Below, one piece after another: positions 59,534-64,000 of a stretch of DNA of 64,000 bases (its first letter is position 1; every line of letters starts with the position of its first letter). The position numbers and the translations under genes are program-made. This DNA is from Arcicella aurantiaca. GTDB lineage: Bacteria; Bacteroidota; Bacteroidia; Cytophagales; Spirosomataceae. The stretch is from NCBI RefSeq assembly GCF_003148625.1, contig NZ_QGGO01000003.1, forward strand, positions 62,001 through 126,000, read 5' to 3'. Under the pieces are notes generated by a model. That model worked only from the letters and a program-made list of their open reading frames with translations, was not told the origin of the DNA and did no database searches.

Positions 59534-59937
59534 ATCGTTATATTTCTGAAAAGCTACGCCTTGATGTTGCTTTATTAGCTAATTTTCGATGCGAATATTG
59601 TCGTATTCATGAAGACGATTTATTCTTTTCTTATCAGATTGACCATATCATTAGTATAAAACATGGTGGAGAAACAGATTTAGAAAATTTAGCCTATTCA
59701 TGTTCAATGTGTAATCAAAACAAAGGTTCTAATTTAGGGACGTATTTGCCTGATTCAAAACGACTTGTGCGTTTATTTCATCCAAGAAAAGACACATGGA
59801 AAACACATTTTAAAGTAAATAATGGCGAAATTATTGGGAAGACTAAAATAGGACTTACTACTATAAAAGTGCTTGATTTGAATAATGTAGATAGAGTTAT
59901 TTTACGACAAATTTTGACAGAGTCGGGACGGTATTAA
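59530..59937 (+). CDS. HNH endonuclease
   Basis: The 135-residue protein has a compact HNH domain: CEYC (C21, C24), IDHII (D38, H39 general base), the LENLAYSC region (N53) and CSMCNQNKG (C58, C61, N62, K65), that is, a zinc-stabilised beta-beta-alpha-metal nuclease fold. The rest (about 75-135) is a small beta-rich tail. It starts within the stop of the 79-residue gene and ends 8 bp before aguB, so the three genes may share one transcript. Whether it acts in defence, self-mobility or as a toxin cannot be told. Confidence 0.85.
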   Translation: MNRYISEKLRLDVALLANFRCEYCRIHEDDLFFSYQIDHIISIKHGGETDLENLAYSCSMCNQNKGSNLGTYLPDSKRLVRLFHPRKDTWKTHFKVNNGEIIGKTKIGLTTIKVLDLNNVDRVILRQILTESGRY

Positions 59938-59945
59938 TACAAACA

Positions 59946-60830
59946 ATGAATAAAAAAATAAACATAGGCTTAGTCCAAATGGCTTGTACTGCTGATGTAC
60001 AGGCAAATATGCAAAAAGCAATTGCGGGCATCCGTGAGGCAGCTCAAAAGGGGGCGAATATCGTTTGTCTTCAAGAGTTATTTACATCACTTTATTTTTG
60101 TGATGTGGAAGACCATGAGAATTTTAAATTGGCGGAAGCAATTCCCGGCCCTTCTACTGATACGCTTTCGGCAATTGCTAAAGAATTAGGCGTTGTAATT
60201 ATTGCATCACTTTTTGAAAAACGTGCCGCAGGTTTGTACCACAATACAACGGCTGTTTTAGATGCCGACGGAACGTATTTAGGTAAATACCGCAAAATGC
60301 ACATTCCTGATGACCCAGGATATTATGAGAAGTTTTATTTTACTCCGGGTGATGCTTCACCAGACGATTCTGGATATAAAGTTTTTGAAACAAAATTTGC
60401 CAAAATTGGTGTCTTAATTTGTTGGGACCAGTGGTACCCAGAAGCATCAAGAATTACGGCTTTGATGGGAGCAGAGGTGCTTTTTTATCCAACGGCTATT
60501 GGTTGGGATAAACTCGAAACAGATTCAAGTATTAGCAGAGAACAATATTCTGCTTGGCAAACCATTCAACGCTCGCACGCTGTGGCGAATGGCGTACACG
60601 TAGTTTCTGTCAATCGGGTTGGATGTGAAGCTGACCAACAATTTTGGGGTGGAAGTTTCGTGGCTAATCCTTTCGGAACACTTTTATATTTAGGCTCTCA
60701 CGACCAAGAGGAGGTTCACGTTCAAGAAATTGATTTAGATAAAACGGAATATTATCGTTCAACTTGGCCTTATTTACGTGATAGAAGAGTGGACAGTTAT
60801 CATCCAATCACTCAAAGGTATATAGATTAG
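59946..60830 (+). CDS. aguB: N-carbamoylputrescine amidase
   Basis: The 294-residue nitrilase-superfamily enzyme hydrolyses N-carbamoylputrescine to putrescine, CO2 and ammonia in the agmatine route. The catalytic triad is visible as E44 (CLQELFTSLYF), K117 (YLGKYRKMHIPDDPGYYEKFYF) and C159 (VLICWDQWYPEASR). GWDKLETDSSISREQYSAWQTIQRSHA is typical of AguB. No agmatine deiminase gene is present in the window. It follows the HNH gene by 8 bp. Confidence 0.93.
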   Translation: MNKKINIGLVQMACTADVQANMQKAIAGIREAAQKGANIVCLQELFTSLYFCDVEDHENFKLAEAIPGPSTDTLSAIAKELGVVIIASLFEKRAAGLYHNTTAVLDADGTYLGKYRKMHIPDDPGYYEKFYFTPGDASPDDSGYKVFETKFAKIGVLICWDQWYPEASRITALMGAEVLFYPTAIGWDKLETDSSISREQYSAWQTIQRSHAVANGVHVVSVNRVGCEADQQFWGGSFVANPFGTLLYLGSHDQEEVHVQEIDLDKTEYYRSTWPYLRDRRVDSYHPITQRYID

Positions 60831-60890
60831 TTATAAGTTTATGAGTAAAGAGTTTATGAGTAAAGAGAGTGCATGAATTTTAAAAAATAA

Positions 60891-60927
60891 AAGGCGATTT
60901 CGGAACTAAATTTTCCGAAATCGCCTT
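60891..60927 (+). terminator. 15-bp perfect hairpin after aguB
   Basis: AAGGCGATTTCGGAA and TTCCGAAATCGCCTT form a perfect stem with a 7-nt loop. The tandem CCTCATAA array starts at its right edge. Confidence 0.75.
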
Positions 60928-61029
60928 CCTCATAACCTCATAACCTCATAACCTCATAACCTCATAACCTCATAACCTCATAACCTCATAACCTCATAAC
61001 CTCATACCTCATACCTCATAACCTCATAC
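60928..61029. repeat. 8-bp tandem array (CCTCATAA) about 12-13 copies
   Basis: CCTCATAA repeats without spacers, with a few shortened CCTCATA units near the right end. A TTTATGAGTAAAGAG motif occurs twice on the other side of the hairpin (60838-60867). The array ends at the pgeF stop codon, so copy-number change could alter the 3' end of that mRNA. Confidence 0.9.
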
Positions 61030-61779
61030 CTAACTCTTTTTCACGCCAATCAAAGCTAACATTCTCCCCGTTTTTCCTTTTTCTTTTCTATGAGAAAAAT
61101 AATCTTGGTTATTTAAAACAGTTGAATACGGCGAAACTTCAATTTGACTTTCTGGAACGCCACATTTTACCAATTGAGCTACATTTGCTTTCTTTAAATC
61201 AACATAAAATTTAGGTTTTCTGCTGTTCTTTTCTAATCTTTTGAACTCAATACTGAATTGTTCTGCTACTTCTTCTCCAACTTCAAAGTTTGTGTCATCT
61301 ATACACGTCCCAACATATACGTAGCAGTCGGCAGGATTTGTTTTAAATTCCTTTTGCATACTTTGCAAAGTCTTTGCCGCAATGTCAAGCACTGTTCCTT
61401 TCCAACCTGCATGAATAGCCGCCACAGCTCTATTTTTTGAGTCATAAATTAAAATGGGCGTACAATCCGCCACTGTAACTGTTAGAAAAGTATTTACATT
61501 TTCCGTAATTAAAGCATCATAACCTTCATAGGCTTTGCAACGAGTAACTTTTAAAATATAATCTTTATGTATTTGGTAGCTATGGGCAATCCTGCTTTTC
61601 TTTATACCCAATTCTTCAAAAAGAAGTTCTCGATTTTGTTGTACGCTTTCGGGGCTATCATCAGTAAAAAGTCCTAAATTTAGGGACTGATATGGGCTTT
61701 TACTCACACCACCGTGACGGGTGCTTTCAATGGCAATTATCTCAGGAAACTGCTGAAATATTTCAGGTTTTATATACAT
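61030..61779 (-). CDS. pgeF: PgeF / YfiH-family (laccase-domain) protein
   Basis: From the ATG at 61779 the protein is 249 residues. Family blocks are ESTRHGGVSKSPYQSLNLG, FLTVTVADCTPILIYDSKNRAVAAIHAGWKGT (metal-binding Cys and His) and YFSHRKEKGKTGRMLALIG. Homologues act as multicopper-like purine nucleoside phosphorylase/adenosine deaminase-type enzymes and, in E. coli, as a peptidoglycan editing factor; which applies here is not shown. The longer frame to 61845 adds a hydrophobic stub from the spacer and is rejected. It is convergent with aguB. Confidence 0.9.
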   Translation of the reverse strand: MYIKPEIFQQFPEIIAIESTRHGGVSKSPYQSLNLGLFTDDSPESVQQNRELLFEELGIKKSRIAHSYQIHKDYILKVTRCKAYEGYDALITENVNTFLTVTVADCTPILIYDSKNRAVAAIHAGWKGTVLDIAAKTLQSMQKEFKTNPADCYVYVGTCIDDTNFEVGEEVAEQFSIEFKRLEKNSRKPKFYVDLKKANVAQLVKCGVPESQIEVSPYSTVLNNQDYFSHRKEKGKTGRMLALIGVKKS

Positions 61780-61924
61780 TTTATCAATTTTGGCTGTTAG
61801 TGTAATTATAATTAATTGTAAAATTAATACAAACGCTTGCTTCAAACAGCTTTAAGGAGGTACAAAAAATTAAAAGACCATAAATAAATGGCTTTTAATT
61901 GAAGAATTTTGCTGACAATTTAAT

Positions 61925-62701
61925 ATGAATAAACTTTTGTGCTATTTTATTTTGATGCTTTTGGGAGTATCATGTAATTCTCGAAAACCTATTCAACAAG
62001 GAGGAATTGCTCTCTCATTTGATGATAGATTTGTGAAAGAATGGACTGACCTCAAACCGCTTTTAAACAAATATAACGTAAAAGCTACATTTTATGTTAC
62101 CCAACCTGATAGTCTTTCTGAGGAAGAGGTACAAATCTTACATGAGTTAAGAAAAGATGGTCATGAAATCGGATGTCACGGGGCGATGCACGTTCGGTCG
62201 ATGTATTATATTTGGGATAATTCCTTAGAAAAATACATGGAAAATGAAATTTTTCACGCTTTGAAAACGATGAAAAAACAAGGATTTACTCCAAAAACGT
62301 TTGCCCACCCAGGAGGTTCTCAAACTTGGTATTCCGACCGTGAGTTGCTTAAATATTTTACTCTTTTGCGTGACGTTTCTATGAAGTCTCGAAGTATTTT
62401 AGGTTTTGATTATATCCGTGATTTGGAAAATATGGATGAAATTTATCATCAAAGAGATAATGCTCAGAAAGTGAATGCTTTATTGATTGATATAAGTGGC
62501 AAATTGACAATTGAGGATATAAAAAAGGGTTTAGAAAGGACATCAAAAGAAGGCTCTGTAATGATGATGTTCGGACATAAACCACTGACAAAAACTACTC
62601 AAAATCTGAATGAATATGGTTTTGATGTACAATTTTTAGAACAAATCTTGGCAGAAAGTGCTAAATTGAACCTGAAATCTTATACAATGCAAGAACTTTA
62701 A
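61925..62701 (+). CDS. Polysaccharide deacetylase (NodB-like) lipoprotein
   Basis: The 258-residue protein has a lipobox (LLGVSC, C17) and a NodB domain. Visible are ALSFDDRF (D33/D34, catalytic base and metal ligand), EIGCHGAMH (H85 and H89, metal ligands), FAHPGG and a late MMMFGHKPL block. Such enzymes remove acetyl groups from chitin, peptidoglycan or other glycans; this one would sit in the envelope. The target is unknown. It is divergent from pgeF and followed 77 bp later by a peptidase gene. Confidence 0.87.
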   Translation: MNKLLCYFILMLLGVSCNSRKPIQQGGIALSFDDRFVKEWTDLKPLLNKYNVKATFYVTQPDSLSEEEVQILHELRKDGHEIGCHGAMHVRSMYYIWDNSLEKYMENEIFHALKTMKKQGFTPKTFAHPGGSQTWYSDRELLKYFTLLRDVSMKSRSILGFDYIRDLENMDEIYHQRDNAQKVNALLIDISGKLTIEDIKKGLERTSKEGSVMMMFGHKPLTKTTQNLNEYGFDVQFLEQILAESAKLNLKSYTMQEL

Positions 62702-62778
62702 GCCTAATGTTTCTGCATTGAAATTAATTTTTATTTTATTAATCCGATGCCGAAGCATCGAGTTACAACAAACCCTTT

Positions 62779-64000
62779 ATGAAAAAACAAACTACCTTCA
62801 TCACAACATTATTATTATCAGTTTCTTTGTCAGGTTTTTCGCAAGACAATGATTCTACCGTAATTCGCAAATTCTTCAATGAAGCACTCGGGAAAGGCAA
62901 ATCTTATGAATGGCTACGTGAATTAACAACCAAGATTGGTCCAAGATTGAGTGGCTCAGAAGGAGCAAAAAAAGCAGTTTCTTGGGGTGAAAATCTTTTA
63001 AAGTCAGGTGGTTATGATAAAGTTTTCTTGCAAGACGTCATGGTTCCTCATTGGGTGCGTGGTAAAAAAGAAGAAGGCTATATTTTGAATGGAAAACAAA
63101 AAGTTACTGTGCCATTGGTTGCCTTGGGTGGGTCAATTGCTACGCCAGAAAAGGGAATTACTGCCGAAGTTATCGAAGTGAAAACTTTTCAAGAATTGCG
63201 TGATTTAGGCAAAGAGAAATGTCAAGGTAAAATCATTTTCTTTAATCGCCCGATGGATGCTACCAAAATCAATACTTTTGAGGCTTACGGACAGGCAGGC
63301 GACCAACGCCGTAGCGGGGCAAACGAGGCTTCTAAAATGGGAGCAATTGGCGTAATTATTCGTTCATTGAGTAGTACCGAAAACGATTTTCCACATACGG
63401 GTTCTATGCAATACGCTACGGGTGTTCCTTTGATTCCAGCGGCGGCGTTGAGTACCAATGCGGCTACTTTATTGAACAAAACCTTAAAAGAAAATCCCAA
63501 TCTTAAATTTTATTTCCGTCAATCTTGCGAATCTCTACCAGACGCTCCTTCGCATAACGTAGTGGCAGAAATTAAAGGCTCTGAAAAACCAGAAGAAATT
63601 ATTGTAGTGGGTGGACATTTGGATTCTTGGGATTTAGCACAAGGGGCTCATGACGACGGTACAGGAATTGCTCAGTCGATGGAGGTTTTGAGATTATTTA
63701 AAACTTTGGGAATCAGACCAAAACATACTTTGAGAGTGGTGTTGTTTATGAATGAAGAAAACGGAAATCGTGGAGGAATGAAATATGCTGATTTAGCGAA
63801 GGCAAATAACGAAAAACATATTTTTGCAATGGAGTCAGACAACGGAGGATTTACGCCAAGAGGTTTTGGTATTCAAGGAGGTTCGGCTGATATTGTGGTC
63901 AAATTACAAGGTTTCAAAACGCTTTTGTCTCCCTATGGTTTGAATGAAATCGAACGTGGTTCTGGCGGTGTTGATATTGGACCTCTTGCTCCACAAGGAA
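62779..64000 (+). CDS. M28-family metallopeptidase, 5' part (continues past window)
   Basis: The first 407 residues are present. A signal peptide (MKKQTTFITTLLLSVSLSGFSQ) is followed by an N-terminal domain with a PA-type insert (about 130-250) and then the M28 catalytic domain. Zinc ligands and catalytic residues are H280 (VVGGHLDSWD), D292 (GAHDDGTG), E326/E327 (MNEENG) and D354 (MESDNGG). The layout resembles carboxypeptidase Q-like M28 peptidases, secreted to the periplasm or beyond. The C-terminal part, with the last zinc-ligand His, lies outside the window. Confidence 0.92.
   Translation, partial: MKKQTTFITTLLLSVSLSGFSQDNDSTVIRKFFNEALGKGKSYEWLRELTTKIGPRLSGSEGAKKAVSWGENLLKSGGYDKVFLQDVMVPHWVRGKKEEGYILNGKQKVTVPLVALGGSIATPEKGITAEVIEVKTFQELRDLGKEKCQGKIIFFNRPMDATKINTFEAYGQAGDQRRSGANEASKMGAIGVIIRSLSSTENDFPHTGSMQYATGVPLIPAAALSTNAATLLNKTLKENPNLKFYFRQSCESLPDAPSHNVVAEIKGSEKPEEIIVVGGHLDSWDLAQGAHDDGTGIAQSMEVLRLFKTLGIRPKHTLRVVLFMNEENGNRGGMKYADLAKANNEKHIFAMESDNGGFTPRGFGIQGGSADIVVKLQGFKTLLSPYGLNEIERGSGGVDIGPLAPQG

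Overview
The window looks like a chromosomal segment of a Bacteroidota bacterium, probably of the order Cytophagales. The evidence is low G+C, starts without strong Shine-Dalgarno sequences, promoters of the TTTG-N19-TAnnTTTG type, many large TonB-dependent receptors, FecR/ECF-sigma pairs, LytTR two-component systems and BshB1 (bacillithiol). The genus is not decidable from sequence alone. No rRNA, tRNA, CRISPR array, prophage or intact insertion sequence was seen.

Layout. 1-9.2 kb: housekeeping genes (endonuclease/phosphatase-family protein, HEAT-like protein, acyl-ACP thioesterase, CdsA, DUF2007, CPBP protease, DusB) and a LytS/LytR-type pair. 9.3-22.3 kb: a lipoprotein intradiol dioxygenase with a pirin-like partner behind a candidate LytTR operator, two TonB-dependent receptors, a TonB protein and an outer-membrane beta-barrel protein. 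22.7-29 kb: a second LytTR pair split by an opposing GNAT gene, a TPR-like secreted protein, DctA and an AEC permease. 29.2-45.3 kb: two FecR/TonB-receptor units, one with two tandem ECF sigma genes. They bracket MFS and DMT permeases, a PrpF-family isomerase carrying a lipoprotein signal, and a TcuA-like tricarballylate dehydrogenase. I read this as a candidate tricarboxylate (tricarballylate/aconitate) acquisition locus. 45.5-64 kb: TrxB, a LysM/M23 peptidase, nitroreductase, BshB1, PdxH, a decayed Rpn/YhgA nuclease gene, a RelE-type toxin-antitoxin pair after glyQS, two secreted proteins of unknown role, VapBC, a GT9 glycosyltransferase, a small-protein/HNH pair, AguB, PgeF, a deacetylase lipoprotein and a truncated M28 peptidase.

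The most unusual structural feature is in the spacers. At least eight different families of short repeated 'words' occur, almost always as inverted pairs that fold into hairpins. Some are nested inside each other, some carry tandem arrays in the loop, some supply stop codons or C-termini to neighbouring genes, and two lie in frame inside one glycosyltransferase gene.
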